64,000 nt of DNA from Anseranas semipalmata (taxonomy: Eukaryota; Chordata; Aves; Anseriformes; Anseranatidae). Below, piece after piece: positions 55,701-63,113 of this stretch. Where the stretch lies: positions 62,001 through 126,000 of the forward strand of contig VXAA01003384.1 in the NCBI GenBank assembly GCA_013399115.1. Direction: 5' to 3'. The notes under the pieces are model-generated. The model ran no database searches, was not told where the DNA came from, and was given only the letters and a program-made list of their open reading frames with translations. The first letter of the stretch is position 1. Every line of letters starts with the position of its first letter. The position numbers were made by a program, and so were the translations under genes.

Positions 55701-58700
55701 CTATGCGAGTGTACGAGGCCTACCAGACAAGTTAGACGCAAGCTAATATACAAGCAGACCTCAGTAGATGTGCAAACACACTAGAGACGTTCATTACTGA
55801 TTCGGAGGAGATGCTAAAAATTCTCACGTGTGTGTATGCCAATTAGCATCACATAAAGGCACAGCATCTACTATGGCAGCCTGCAAAGCGGGAGCTGGAC
55901 AGAATCACTCAGGTAGGAACAAAAGACTGAAAGCAGCACTCTGTTTTCCCCACACCTAACACATCAGCCTGAGCATGGAGATAAATCCTAATGGCTAAGA
56001 GAAAGCTACCAGGTAAAATAAGTTTCCAAAGTAGATTATGCAACAAAATATGGCATTTGCTTTTGTTTACTCAAACAGTTCAGTTCTGACTGCTCCGTCA
56101 AAAAGAAACACTAGAAAAAGGAGAACTTGTTTTTATGGAAGAGAAAAAATAAGAAACAAACATAATATTCTGTGACATGGCAGCCAGCAAAAAAGCAGTT
56201 TCATACCCTAAACAAGAAATGTACTTCCTTTGTATAGAAGTAGAACACAAGACATTCCCCAAAATGAAATCTAAGTAAATTAAACAAGCACTAAAGTGTT
56301 TACATAATACCAGAATACAGCTATAAACAATTCCATCATAATGTGCATGTTCTTTAAAAGGTATGTGTCAACCACTATGTATTTTTACATATTCGGAAAG
56401 TGATAATGTCTTCCTAACAGGAAAAACATTATCTTGAGAAATGAAGAATGTATTATTCAGATCAGAAGACAAAAATCCGTATTTTGCTCTGCAACCAGCC
56501 ACCTAATGCAAGACCGCAGATTCTTTACCTTTCAGTAGCACCGGGTCCCATAAGGACATGCTGGCAGCAGAGAGGAACAGGCAGTTATTCCCTTTTCACG
56601 CAGCTGTTACCACAACTACAGTTAGCAGGTACAGAAAAAAATATGCAGTAAACCATACATGTACTCTTACTCCATGCTGGGGCAGGAAAGAGCAGAGTGA
56701 GGAAAGCATATGAATGTATACGGAAGAAACTCTTTACTCAGCAAGTAATTTGCTTTAATCAATGTCTTCTCTGAGGTCCCAAAGCACCTAGACAACAATG
56801 AATGCTCAAAATGTACTGAAGATAGATTCTAGTACGACCAAAAGCAGCATTCAGTCTTGTAAAATGAAATATTTATAAATCAGTAATATATAATGACCCT
56901 TTATGCCTGCCTTTACATGTTTATACCGAGGATAACTTGCAAGGTAGCTGCAGAAGCTGCTCATATCTTAGTACATTTCAGCTGGAAATCTTCTACAAGC
57001 TCCATCACATCATGACACCCTCTGAAACTGCGAGGATAAACTCCAAGTTGGAAACAGATATTGTTCATTGCTTAGGCAACTGCTACAATCAGAGAGGCTC
57101 ACAAAGATATAGCTTTCTATACCAAGAAGGAGAAAGTTCTCTTTATGTTCATTCATGCAGCCCAGATCTCATTTGTTTTCATGAGTGTTAGAGGAAAGAA
57201 GAGAGACAAGATACCAGAGCAACTAATAAAAAGACTGCTTGGTTTAAATGAAAATCTTTTTCATCCAGAGACTGAAAACGTAGGGATGTCCAAGCAGTAT
57301 GTCGGAGGGATGGAAAATCTTAAGTGTGACAGAGGTCTGCCAAAAAATTCCCTCTTCAGTGAATGCAATGAAGACAGGAGGGCTTCAGCAGTATCAGGGC
57401 AAAAACCTCACATGCACACAAAAGGCCCTGTGAAAATGACACTGATGTCCATGGTAAAGGTGGCACCTGAAAGTGGTTAAACCACTTCAAGAATTCAAAT
57501 CACAAAGATGCAAAAAGCTATACGTTCTTACAGAAGTAAAGTTTGCGAGAACAGCAGCTAACAATCACACTGAACCAACAAATACTAATTTAATACTAAT
57601 ATATAATACTAATAAATACTCCCCACATCTCCCAAGAAAGGGAGCCAAAACTGAAGGCTAGGCTAACCAGGAATAAAAACGCTTTTGCTTGCAGCAAGGT
57701 CTAAAATGATTTAAAAAAACAAAACAAAACAGCACTCTGAAGCATATGTTCCATCCACTGGAAAATGGTAGTGAATACAATTTAATTACTGGGTATGAAA
57801 TAAATGGCCCAAAAATATATATTGAAGAAATGCTTCATTTCCCATCAATACAGAAATAATTTAAACAAAAAATAAAACATACACTGTATGTACAAAAACA
57901 TTTCAGAAAGCTGCTCCGAGATGAATGAAAGGAAGTTATTGAGAATATAACTATCGAGAAAGTCTAACTTAAAAGACAGCCTATAACAACTTACGACCAA
58001 TATGAAATATATGATATAATGCACGTTATGGCATGTGTTTATATTATAATGATATGAAACTAAGGATGCTGTATGGAGGCATGCCTTTTTATGTACTCTT
58101 GTTTAAACATATACCCTCATGCAAGATTTCGTGACTGCTAGGCTAGACCAGGTATTTCTAAATTATGTTCTAACATTTCTCTCTCCTTATATCCCGTATA
58201 GATTATTTTCACCTTAAAAAATAAAACCTGACAAGTACTTAGAAGACCCAGTGGCCCAAGAAAGACTAAGCCAGTGTGAGCAAGTGTGAGATTTCTCTCA
58301 AACAACTGCAGCACTGTAAATCTCTTACAGCAAGGAAGACCCAACATCATCTCCAATGTCTCCTCATCTGTTTCATATTAGAAGGAATAAAAACAAGCAA
58401 CAGCTTCCCAAAGCTTGGTTAAGTATACTTGAAAACATACACACTAAATTCGAGACACACAAGCCATTTTGGCCTACCCTATCTTACCAGCTGCACATTT
58501 ATAAATTCATACTTAAAAGGAAACAGGGACTGGATTTAACAGAATTATAAGCTGAGTTTCAAAACACTGCAAAATATTTCAGCAATAGAGAAAGACATTT
58601 GAAGAGATCAGGAGCTGTAAAGATTTGCTTATTCCAAACATTCTAATTAAAGAAAATAAATAGATAAACTGCATTTCAGTTCCTACCAGCCAAAGCTGCA

Positions 58701-61700
58701 TCCTCATCACTTTCTGATCCATACTGCAACGCCATGGTTATTGCTGATAAACGATCCCCTTGGGCTGATCTTTTGTTACTATAAAAAAAGAGAAAGAAAA
58801 AAAACAGATTTCAGAAATAAAAAATAACAAAAGGTTCTCATTATTAAAACACCATTAACAGCCATTCCGAGTGTGTAAGTAAACCAGTGAAACTCATGAC
58901 AGTTACCTACATTATCAGGAAAACGGATGTGACTATGCAAGAAAAAAACGGAGAGCTTAACAAGAGAAACTGTCAATGACCCAGGAGTCTGCGTCCATTT
59001 TAAGAGGTTGTCCATCAAACTGAAAAATTGGACATGCAATCAGAAAGCTAGAGCTCGAGCTGTATATCCTGTCCTACTTTGAATACTTGAGTAGTTGAAT
59101 TATTAATTGGGGGGGATAACAAGTCCCTCCCAATTAATAACATTGTTATTTAATCCTGTTTTATAGGGGGTTGTCTACATGAAGAAATCCAGCATGCTGT
59201 AAACTGCATATGCCTAATTCTCCCTCTCCCCCTTGAACTTTTTCAGCACATGAGAGTACCTGTATGTGAAGGAGCTTTTTAAGTGACTATGGTCTCACAT
59301 TGACTTCTTAAGCATCATTCTCTTTCTCCCTTTTGTCCCGATCCTGGGGCACAGCACTCCACACCAGCAGTGGGCTCAGCCTTGCCCTGCAGGAGCCCAG
59401 TCAAGCCCAGGAAAAATCAGATGTGTTGCTTAAAATGACACCAACTCTGTACAAATGCTCAACACCTGAAAGAGCCTTGCTGCTGCCGAGTGTTAAGCCA
59501 TGGTTTCAAGAGTACAGACGTAAAGAATTAGCCAGGAGTACTGTTTCCAGACAGTAACTCTTAGACTGTAGACATAAGAACTCTGCTAGGTACCAAAATT
59601 CTCAACTGATGAATGAAAGAACAATCCAGAATGCCTCTGGTAACCAAGTCTACCCAGTAACGCTGCCGTAAATGCATCCTAATTTCGATACTTCGGGTTT
59701 ACAGGCTTTATTGGTTTATCTTCCACCTCTTAACCATTTAGTCCTACTTATTTCTTTTTAGTCTCCAAATACCATTTTCCTACATTTAAAATTTATTTCC
59801 ATGTGATTTTTCACCTGCTTTATTTTGTAATGAAGCCTAGCATACTGATCTTCACAACATTTCTAAGGAAATAATTGTACACAGGAGTATTTAATGACAG
59901 GTGTTCTGAAACATCTAAAATCAAACATGGAAGAACAATTATAGTAAAATAACTTATGAAACCATATTTAATAAATATGACTGAAATATATTTGAAATCT
60001 CAAATGTATTTCAGTCAATACTGATCATTAAAGAGCACTCCTAACTAAAATAATAATAATAAATAAAAAATAAAAAATAAAAAATAAAAATCAGTATTTC
60101 CATGTGACGACGGCCCAGCTTTTCCTCCAAGTCCACAATTTACTTACCGATAATATTTGTTAGCAGAATTTCTCTCATCACCAACACTGCCTTTACCCTG
60201 TGAGGAAGGACCTGTCAGCTTGGAAGCAGTCAAATTTGATGGAGTCCTTAAGGTAGAAGAGACAAGCCAAGGAAAGGGGAAAAAAAGAGGCCCACCTTAG
60301 ACCCAAGAAAAGATGCAGCAAGGATACAGCTGTTTACAGAATTACTTTGATAGATCAGACAAAAGGTTCAGAGATGGATTAAAAAAAAAAGTTTTAAAGC
60401 TAAAAGTAAAGTAACACTAAGATACATTTAGTGACCCGGCATTTTAATATTGATTTTGTTTATAAAAAGTCAGAAGAGGGCAACATTTAGATTGAGGATT
60501 AATAGATATACACACAGCTCAGCCTACAATAGCAGTGAAGGCAGCCAGCAAAATGTTCCTTAGCATCCACATAAAGCTAATCATACAGATCCAATTGTGT
60601 TTCATTAATACTTAAAAAGAATCACCATCAAGTTGCTTGACAGTGCATATCATCAAGCAACTTTATTTTGTGACTTTATTTAAGGGAGGACAGTTAAATG
60701 CACCGACAAACAGCAATTTAGTATGACAAAGGATACAAAGAACTCTGCGCTACAAGAGCATGGTTATTTGTGACACAGAGACAGAACTGCAGGACTTTGG
60801 TTAGCAGCATTATCAGGAGCTGGAGCCTGATCCATCAAAGACAAATAAAAACTGATGTAAATTCAGAAGAAAAATATGGTAACTTAAATGAACTTATGGG
60901 GGTATTTTACCAAAATCAGCAATAGATAAAAGAGACCCCCGCTGAGACGATTAAGTTAGAAAAAAAATAATGATTCTGTGATGCGGATTCAGCAGAAGAA
61001 CACAAAAAAAGAATGATGGTTCAATAAAAAAAGCAACCAGCGAAATGCTTCAGAACAGCAGGTGAAAGGTTTGGTTTTCACTACACTTTCCTCTCACCCA
61101 AATGTATTTTTTGCATAAAACAAACAAACAACAACAACAGAAACTGCACACACACACAAAAGCAGCCCAATATTATTATAGCCTGTTTCAGGCACTGCCA
61201 AGTTACACAAACTAAGAAGGGAGCTGTCAATTATTTTGACATTCAGATTACTTCAGGCTTGCAGATCCATTGAGAACATAATACATAAGAATATCTAGAA
61301 TAAAATAGCTGAGAAAGTAGAAATGTGTTGGCAGTGTAAGAGAGGAATTCAACTAACAAATATCAATGTGATTTATCTGTCATCCCTTTTTATGCAAATA
61401 GCTTAATTTTGAACAAAAACAGTTAAGTCTCCAAATTAAATACAACTGGGGACATCCTGAGCTTCATCAATGCCCAATGTTGCAAGAAAAAAAATAAAAA
61501 TCACAGTTTATATAGAAAACCTCTGGACCTACATGTAATTCCAGTTACTTCCAATCAAACACATATGTACGTTATGTGTTTGTAGAATCAAGGTCTTCTA
61601 GCATAACACATACTTTTAAGGAAAATTATTTAAATATACATCAAGAATTACTCCTCAACAAAGTTTCTGCTTTTATATTTTCCTTTTTTGCAAAGTGTTT

Positions 61701-63113
61701 TTCTCAACACGATGGCTCTGACAATGATTCACCTAAACACAGGAAGCACGCTAACGCTGAGCGCATGAACCAACAAAACCATTATATATCTTGAGCATCT
61801 CAAAGCACCAAACAGTAATAATCAAGCAGGTAACTTTCATTTCTTTCACACACAATAGTATTAAAAGCATTGCTCAGGACTAACACTATCTAAACATCTT
61901 CCAGGAGAGAGGAAAAAAAAAAAATCACGAACAAAATTTGCTTTTCAGTAAAAGAAGGAATTGCTAGTGTTCTCAACTGTATCACACAAACCTTCACAGG
62001 AAATGAACAGGATTTATTTTTCAGTATCAAGTGCCAGTAAACAGCTCAAATACATACAGAGAGCCCATCCTAGAAAGAGTTTGCTAACTCCTTGGAGGAC
62101 TTGCAAGACATTGATTTATTTTCTAGATAAATGACACAGCTCATACTGGAAAATAATATTTAAACTTACTTTTGACTGTTACTCAGAAGTAAAAATCTAT
62201 ACAAGGATAAATACGATTGCATCTCAGATAAGAAACATCTATAAACACAGAACCATTTAGGTTGGAAAAGACCTCCGGGATCATCCAGTCCAATCTATAA
62301 CCTAACACTACCAAGTCCTCCACTAAACCATGTCATTAAGCTCTGCAGCTACACATCTTTTGAATGACTGCATCACTTCTCTGTACACCATGGATTTTCA
62401 CAGGAAGCACTGTTTCCCAAATAAAATCTTTCTGTGAAACAAATACAGCTATAAACAGTGTTTTATACCTGCCTAAGACCAAAACTATGCTTCTGTGACT
62501 TGCAAGTCCAGATCTTCAGTGCCTTGTGCCTCTTTTCATAGCTAGAAACAGGTTTTCAAATACGAGTTTATATAGTACGGACTTTGCTCTATGTCTCTCT
62601 TGCCTGTGGCCTTGTTGCTGTGTTTCTGCCCTCACGTATCTGTGAGCTCTCATGTTTCAACTCCTAACAAGGTTCAACAATACTCAGCATTTTTGTACAG
62701 CAAAGCAAAAGAAAGCAACTTTTTCCTCACTGTTCCTTTTTTGTTATTAAGTTACAAACACACATGGTGGAAGTTGGTCATAGCGTAAGTTATAGAAGAG
62801 CCAGTGACACGTTTTTTGATGATGAAGTACATCTCAGAAATATTTCACCACAGAAGTATTTCAGTAAGAAGTTTCCTTTCAAAAGCCATCCTATGGTTTA
62901 TAACTTTAGAAATAACAATAAAATGAGTTTTCAAGCAATTATTTCCCAACATATTCTCCACAGCAAAATTAAGGCAGTGTCTACAGAGATTTTCATGAGT
63001 TTATAAACAGAACTCTATTTGCAGTACCTGATTCGGAGACTTGACTTGGCCAACTCACTGTGTTCAATTTCAGCCTTTTTCATATTAAATATTTTTTTAA
63101 TTGCATTTGCATC
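10577..63113 (-). CDS. PBRM1: PBRM1 (polybromo-1, BAF180), 23 coding exons, 5' end outside window
   Basis: PBRM1 is the chromatin-targeting subunit that defines the PBAF class of SWI/SNF remodelling complexes in the nucleus. Its bromodomains read acetylated histone H3, its BAH domains mediate protein contacts, and its HMG box contacts DNA. On the minus strand the coding exons are 63028-63113, 60148-60246, 58687-58778, 54149-54365, 45013-45154, 44177-44274, 41046-41322, 39091-39196, 37149-37791, 34853-35064, 32941-33126, 32077-32234, 31302-31568, 29792-29937, 29336-29493, 28481-28664, 27049-27259, 22806-23007, 18740-18898, 14722-14877, 12517-12587, 11102-11318 and 10577-10749. They total 4260 nt (1419 codons plus stop), every junction is GT-AG, and the phase is kept throughout. 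Order: end of bromodomain 2, bromodomains 3-6, BAH1, BAH2, HMG box, proline-rich tail. About 270 N-terminal residues are encoded to the right of the window. No frameshift or stop was seen. Confidence 0.97.
11102..11318 (-). CDS. PBRM1: PBRM1 exon v: proline-rich region and conserved C-terminal segment
   Basis: Encodes [20 protein letters not shown], a Pro/Gln-rich stretch to [19 protein letters not shown], then [20 protein letters not shown] and the Ala that begins the last exon. The part from [18 protein letters not shown] is strongly conserved and probably folds. Confidence 0.96.
12517..12587 (-). CDS. PBRM1: PBRM1 exon u: short proline-rich exon
   Basis: A 71-bp exon encoding [20 protein letters not shown] then GQQ, too short to be found as an open frame on its own. 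It is supported by an AG acceptor, a GTGAGT donor, phase continuity with both neighbours and the MVGTPAPG motif shared with human as I recall it. Confidence 0.93.
14722..14877 (-). CDS. PBRM1: PBRM1 exon t: proline-rich in-frame cassette exon
   Basis: A 156-bp exon, phase 1 at both ends and exactly 52 codons long, so skipping it would keep the frame. It encodes [20 protein letters not shown] and [19 protein letters not shown], ending [10 protein letters not shown] with a short Gly-x-Pro repeat. I recall that the equivalent human segment is alternatively spliced; use here is inferred. Confidence 0.94.
16449..16500 (+). repeat. Poly(A) / A-rich simple repeat
   Basis: About 30 uninterrupted A followed by A/C-rich sequence. 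It could be an expanded homopolymer or the tail of an old retroposed copy; no insert body or target duplication was identified upstream. Confidence 0.8.
18740..18898 (-). CDS. PBRM1: PBRM1 exon s: end of HMG box and start of proline-rich region
   Basis: Encodes [20 protein letters not shown], a helix rich in Glu/Gln/Arg that closes the HMG box. It then encodes [20 protein letters not shown] and ends LNQQLTPVA with a split Gly. Phase 1 at both ends. Confidence 0.95.
19121..19166 (+). repeat. (AAAAAT)n-like simple repeat
   Basis: Repeated A4-6T units, a variable AT microsatellite in the intron between PBRM1 exons r and s. Confidence 0.85.
21879..21960 (+). repeat. Two-copy imperfect tandem duplication, period 40 bp
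   Basis: The blocks AGGGTGTTGAAA at 21884 and 21924 start two adjacent copies. Each continues with TCCTATCCAAA and TAGTA or TAGTG. The copies differ at several sites, so the duplication is not recent. Confidence 0.8.
22806..23007 (-). CDS. PBRM1: PBRM1 exon r: HMG box
   Basis: Encodes the basic lead-in [20 protein letters not shown] and the HMG box, including [40 protein letters not shown] and TKKAEYE. It keeps the GYILFSSE and LVGTEWRNL core motifs of a sequence-nonspecific HMG box. Phase 0 in, phase 1 out. Confidence 0.97.
27049..27259 (-). CDS. PBRM1: PBRM1 exon q: acidic linker between BAH2 and HMG box
   Basis: Encodes [40 protein letters not shown] and a segment ending [15 protein letters not shown]. 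The first part is a short coiled-coil-like helix and the middle is strongly acidic. Confidence 0.95.
27842..28432 (+). mobile_element. Solo LTR of an avian endogenous retrovirus, antisense to PBRM1
   Basis: A 591-bp element starting TGTACTGGGTCTGCC and ending TTCACCACA (TG...CA ends). Internal landmarks match an LTR class I recall as common in birds: GGGAGGGGACACAGCCAGGA, GTGACCAAAGAGATATTCC, CTGGGGGAAAG, GTGTTTGTCTTCC and TCTCTCCCCCAT. An AATAAA at 28115-28120 sits where relatives carry a TATA-like ATATAAA. The 5 bp on either side (ATATA at 27837-27841 and ATACA at 28433-28437) look like a decayed target duplication, pointing to LTR-LTR recombination. No internal viral genes are present. It lies in the intron between PBRM1 exons p and q. 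Confidence 0.8.
28481..28664 (-). CDS. PBRM1: PBRM1 exon p: end of BAH domain 2
   Basis: Encodes [40 protein letters not shown] and [20 protein letters not shown]. An antisense solo LTR ends 48 bp beyond its splice donor (see 27842-28432). Confidence 0.96.
29336..29493 (-). CDS. PBRM1: PBRM1 exon o: core of BAH domain 2
   Basis: Encodes [40 protein letters not shown] and [12 protein letters not shown]. The FIHPEET motif corresponds to the YRPxET position of BAH1. The donor GTAATT is non-consensus at +5 but the frame continues exactly in the next exon. Confidence 0.96.
29792..29937 (-). CDS. PBRM1: PBRM1 exon n: start of BAH domain 2
   Basis: Encodes [40 protein letters not shown] and GLVRPRVG with a split Arg. 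[11 protein letters not shown] opens the second BAH domain. I recall His in human where this copy has Cys in QLCYND. Confidence 0.96.
31302..31568 (-). CDS. PBRM1: PBRM1 exon m: end of BAH domain 1 and acidic linker
   Basis: Encodes [20 protein letters not shown], the closing BAH strands, then [20 protein letters not shown] and a variable acidic linker ([18 protein letters not shown]). The linker differs most from my memory of the human sequence, as expected for a spacer. The exon is 89 whole codons (phase 0 at both ends). Confidence 0.95.
32077..32234 (-). CDS. PBRM1: PBRM1 exon l: core of BAH domain 1
   Basis: Encodes [40 protein letters not shown] and [12 protein letters not shown]. The WFYRPxET motif and the EVFKS segment are typical BAH core elements. 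The donor is GTGAGA. Confidence 0.96.
32941..33126 (-). CDS. PBRM1: PBRM1 exon k: start of BAH domain 1
   Basis: Encodes [20 protein letters not shown], then [20 protein letters not shown] and [14 protein letters not shown]. The YHVGDYVYV strand is the characteristic opening of a BAH domain. Confidence 0.96.
34853..35064 (-). CDS. PBRM1: PBRM1 exon j: end of bromodomain 6 and charged helix
   Basis: Encodes [19 protein letters not shown], the last helix of bromodomain 6, then [19 protein letters not shown] and a highly charged Lys/Glu segment ([18 protein letters not shown]) likely to form a single alpha helix or coiled coil before BAH1. Confidence 0.96.
36734..36757. repeat. Perfect 24-bp palindrome
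   Basis: Each half is TTATCTTGAATT with its exact reverse complement following directly, with no spacer. It lies in the intron between PBRM1 exons i and j. No function can be assigned. Confidence 0.95.
37149..37791 (-). CDS. PBRM1: PBRM1 exon i: bromodomain 5 and first part of bromodomain 6
   Basis: The longest exon seen (643 bp). It encodes the basic [20 protein letters not shown], bromodomain 5 ([17 protein letters not shown]; the acetyl-lysine contact Asn in [10 protein letters not shown]) and then the start of bromodomain 6 ([16 protein letters not shown] through [12 protein letters not shown]). Bromodomain 6 is continued by the next exon. An antisense open frame at 37457-37762 is a shadow. 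Confidence 0.97.
39091..39196 (-). CDS. PBRM1: PBRM1 exon h: last helix of bromodomain 4 and linker
   Basis: Encodes [20 protein letters not shown], the C helix of bromodomain 4, then the acidic turn [15 protein letters not shown]. It ends on the first base of a Ser codon completed by the next exon. Confidence 0.95.
39510..39869 (-). pseudogene. Unassigned protein-like open frame beside a CR1, possibly a gene remnant
   Basis: On the minus strand 119 codons are open from just inside the 3' end of the CR1 to a TAG at 39510. The predicted peptide has balanced, protein-like composition, for example [32 protein letters not shown] and a final helix-like [20 protein letters not shown]. There is no in-frame ATG near its start. 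I do not recognise the family and it is not part of PBRM1. A second such frame lies on the other side of the CR1 (40527-40739). It may be a decayed retrocopy, an exon relic, or chance. Confidence 0.3.
39874..40487 (-). mobile_element. CR1 LINE fragment (3' end with internal deletion)
   Basis: The left edge (AATAGAATCACAGAATGG on plus) is the reverse complement of the typical CR1 3' terminus. The body follows the avian CR1 3' region. At the right end the minus strand reads [19 protein letters not shown] and KHKYRLGGE of the CR1 reverse-transcriptase ORF C-terminus. Near 40385 the sequence jumps from that region to the [14 protein letters not shown] segment, so an internal stretch is missing. 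A single N sits at the junction. Same orientation as PBRM1. Confidence 0.92.
40527..40739 (-). pseudogene. Second unassigned protein-like frame on the other side of the CR1
   Basis: A 70-codon frame begins at an ATG running straight into an A-run, which the reading translates as poly-Lys. It then continues [36 protein letters not shown] and ends RRMDLFSVA. Same strand as the frame at 39510-39869; the CR1 separates them. No family recognised. Confidence 0.22.
41046..41322 (-). CDS. PBRM1: PBRM1 exon g: most of bromodomain 4
   Basis: Encodes [20 protein letters not shown], the ZA-loop motif [20 protein letters not shown] and the B-C segment [15 protein letters not shown]. The HYNEEGS Asn is the acetyl-lysine contact residue. 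The donor is GTACTA, weaker than consensus but in the correct frame. Confidence 0.96.
44177..44274 (-). CDS. PBRM1: PBRM1 exon f: linker between bromodomains 3 and 4
   Basis: Encodes [18 protein letters not shown] followed by [14 protein letters not shown], a basic then acidic then Ser-rich linker ending in a basic cluster that could serve as a nuclear localisation signal (inference). Phase 0 in, phase 2 out. Confidence 0.95.
45013..45154 (-). CDS. PBRM1: PBRM1 exon e: second half of bromodomain 3
   Basis: Encodes helices A-C of bromodomain 3: [18 protein letters not shown], then [20 protein letters not shown]. The Asn in RYNVPNS is the canonical acetyl-lysine contact. The upstream minus-strand side has a 23-base A/T tract immediately before the acceptor. 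Confidence 0.96.
45882..45900. repeat. (AT)n microsatellite
   Basis: About nine AT dinucleotides following an A-run, in the intron between PBRM1 exons d and e. Confidence 0.9.
49202..49660 (-). mobile_element. CR1 LINE fragment (3' region)
   Basis: Plus-strand landmarks CACAGAAT, GTGCCGTGACCACATCCC, CCCTCTGGGTGAAGAACCTT, CCATGCCGTTCCCTCGGGTC and GGCTGAACAAACCCAGGGAC follow the reverse complement of avian CR1 3' sequence in order. The 3' end is on the left. Open frames of 89-157 codons reported here are CR1 shadows. Confidence 0.92.
50400..50694 (+). mobile_element. Partial endogenous-retrovirus LTR (3' part)
   Basis: Landmarks GGAAGGTGTTTTTAGTTGG, GGCAATAAATTA (AATAAA at 50507-50512), GAGTCTGTTTTGCC, TGTCCTTATCTCAAACCATG and the terminal GTTAAACCACCACA match the R-U5 end of an avian LTR as I recall it. 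It is a different family from the LTR at 27842. The 5' boundary is uncertain and may be truncated; no target duplication was found. Confidence 0.72.
51199..51251. repeat. 22-bp perfect palindrome next to a second inverted repeat
   Basis: 51199-51220 is a perfect palindrome with half-site CTGCCAGGGAA. Ten bases further, GATCCC (51231) and GGGATC (ending 51251) form a second hairpin with a 9-base loop. Confidence 0.9.
51722..51897 (+). mobile_element. CR1 LINE fragment (3' end), plus orientation
   Basis: Contains CACTGGCACTGGTTGCCCAG, the conserved CR1 segment before the 3' UTR, and ends CCTTCCAACCCCAACTATTC then TGTG, the degraded 3' terminus. Its orientation is opposite to the other three CR1 copies in the window. 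Confidence 0.85.
54149..54365 (-). CDS. PBRM1: PBRM1 exon d: first half of bromodomain 3
   Basis: Encodes the acidic segment [17 protein letters not shown] and then the Z helix and ZA loop of bromodomain 3, including [13 protein letters not shown], the [15 protein letters not shown] motif and PISLQQI. The junction with exon c yields four consecutive Ala codons after Leu, where I recall three in human. A 162-codon open frame on the other strand here is only a shadow. Confidence 0.96.
54470..54485. repeat. 16-bp perfect palindrome
   Basis: ACCCTCAATTGAGGGT is self-complementary. It lies about 100 bp upstream, on the minus strand, of PBRM1 exon d. A palindrome this short can be expected by chance. 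Confidence 0.9.
58687..58778 (-). CDS. PBRM1: PBRM1 exon c: acidic linker
   Basis: Encodes [20 protein letters not shown] followed by [10 protein letters not shown], an acidic Ser/Glu/Asp motif typical of casein-kinase-type sites (inference). It leads into bromodomain 3. Phase 2 in, phase 1 out. Confidence 0.95.
59100..59140. repeat. 17-bp inverted repeat with 7-base loop
   Basis: Left arm 59100-59116 begins TTATTAATTGGG; right arm 59124-59140 ends CCCAATTAATAA. Sixteen of 17 positions are Watson-Crick pairs and one is G-T. The loop is TAACAAG. It lies in the intron between PBRM1 exons b and c. Confidence 0.92.
59978..60017. repeat. 18-bp inverted repeat with 4-base loop
   Basis: Left arm 59978-59995 starts TGACTGAAATA; right arm 60000-60017 ends TATTTCAGTCA; the loop is AATC. 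The only imperfect position is T-G, a wobble pair in plus-sense RNA and an A-C mismatch in the PBRM1 pre-mRNA sense. Confidence 0.92.
60045..60091 (+). repeat. (AATAAAA)n simple repeat
   Basis: Several AAT units followed by four to five AATAAAA units, about 30 bp from the hairpin at 59978-60017 and 57 bp from PBRM1 exon b. Confidence 0.9.
60148..60246 (-). CDS. PBRM1: PBRM1 exon b: linker between bromodomains 2 and 3
   Basis: Encodes a Ser/Thr/Gly-rich linker beginning [15 protein letters not shown] and ending NSANKYY with a split Arg. It is less conserved against the human linker as I recall it, as expected for a disordered segment. The acceptor is CTTAAG and the donor GTAAGT. Confidence 0.93.
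62247..62390 (-). mobile_element. Short CR1 3'-end fragment
   Basis: Plus strand reads CACAGAACCATTTAGGTTGG, AAAAGACCTCCGGGATCATC, CCTAACACTACCAAGTCC and ACTAAACCATGTC, matching the reverse complement of an avian CR1 3' end. It is strongly diverged and loses similarity by about 62390. It lies in the intron between PBRM1 exons a and b. Confidence 0.82.
63028..63113 (-). CDS. PBRM1: PBRM1 exon a: end of bromodomain 2 and linker
   Basis: Encodes residues 1-28 of the in-window product, [18 protein letters not shown] then [10 protein letters not shown], ending with a split Arg codon. This is the last helix of bromodomain 2 and the start of the linker. I recall Tyr in human where this copy has Asn (KIFNMKK). 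Phase 0 in, phase 2 out. Confidence 0.95.

Larger units (their letters stand above)
10750..63027 (-). other. PBRM1: PBRM1 introns in which nothing further was recognised
   Basis: Introns longer than 300 bp in which I see no gene or recognised transposon: 10750-11101, 11319-12516, 12588-14721 (A-runs at 13248-13304 and 13981-14003), 14878-18739 (A-run at 16449-16490), 23008-27048, 28665-29335, 29938-31301, 31569-32076, 32235-32940, 33127-34852, 37792-39090, 41323-44176, 44275-45012 and 54366-58686. All are AT-rich and bounded by GT and AG on the minus strand. Introns with notable content are listed separately. Confidence 0.7.

Noticed and set aside
57145..57480. 111-codon plus-strand frame in the intron between PBRM1 exons c and d
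   Set aside because: No motif, no splice context and no conserved feature recognised.
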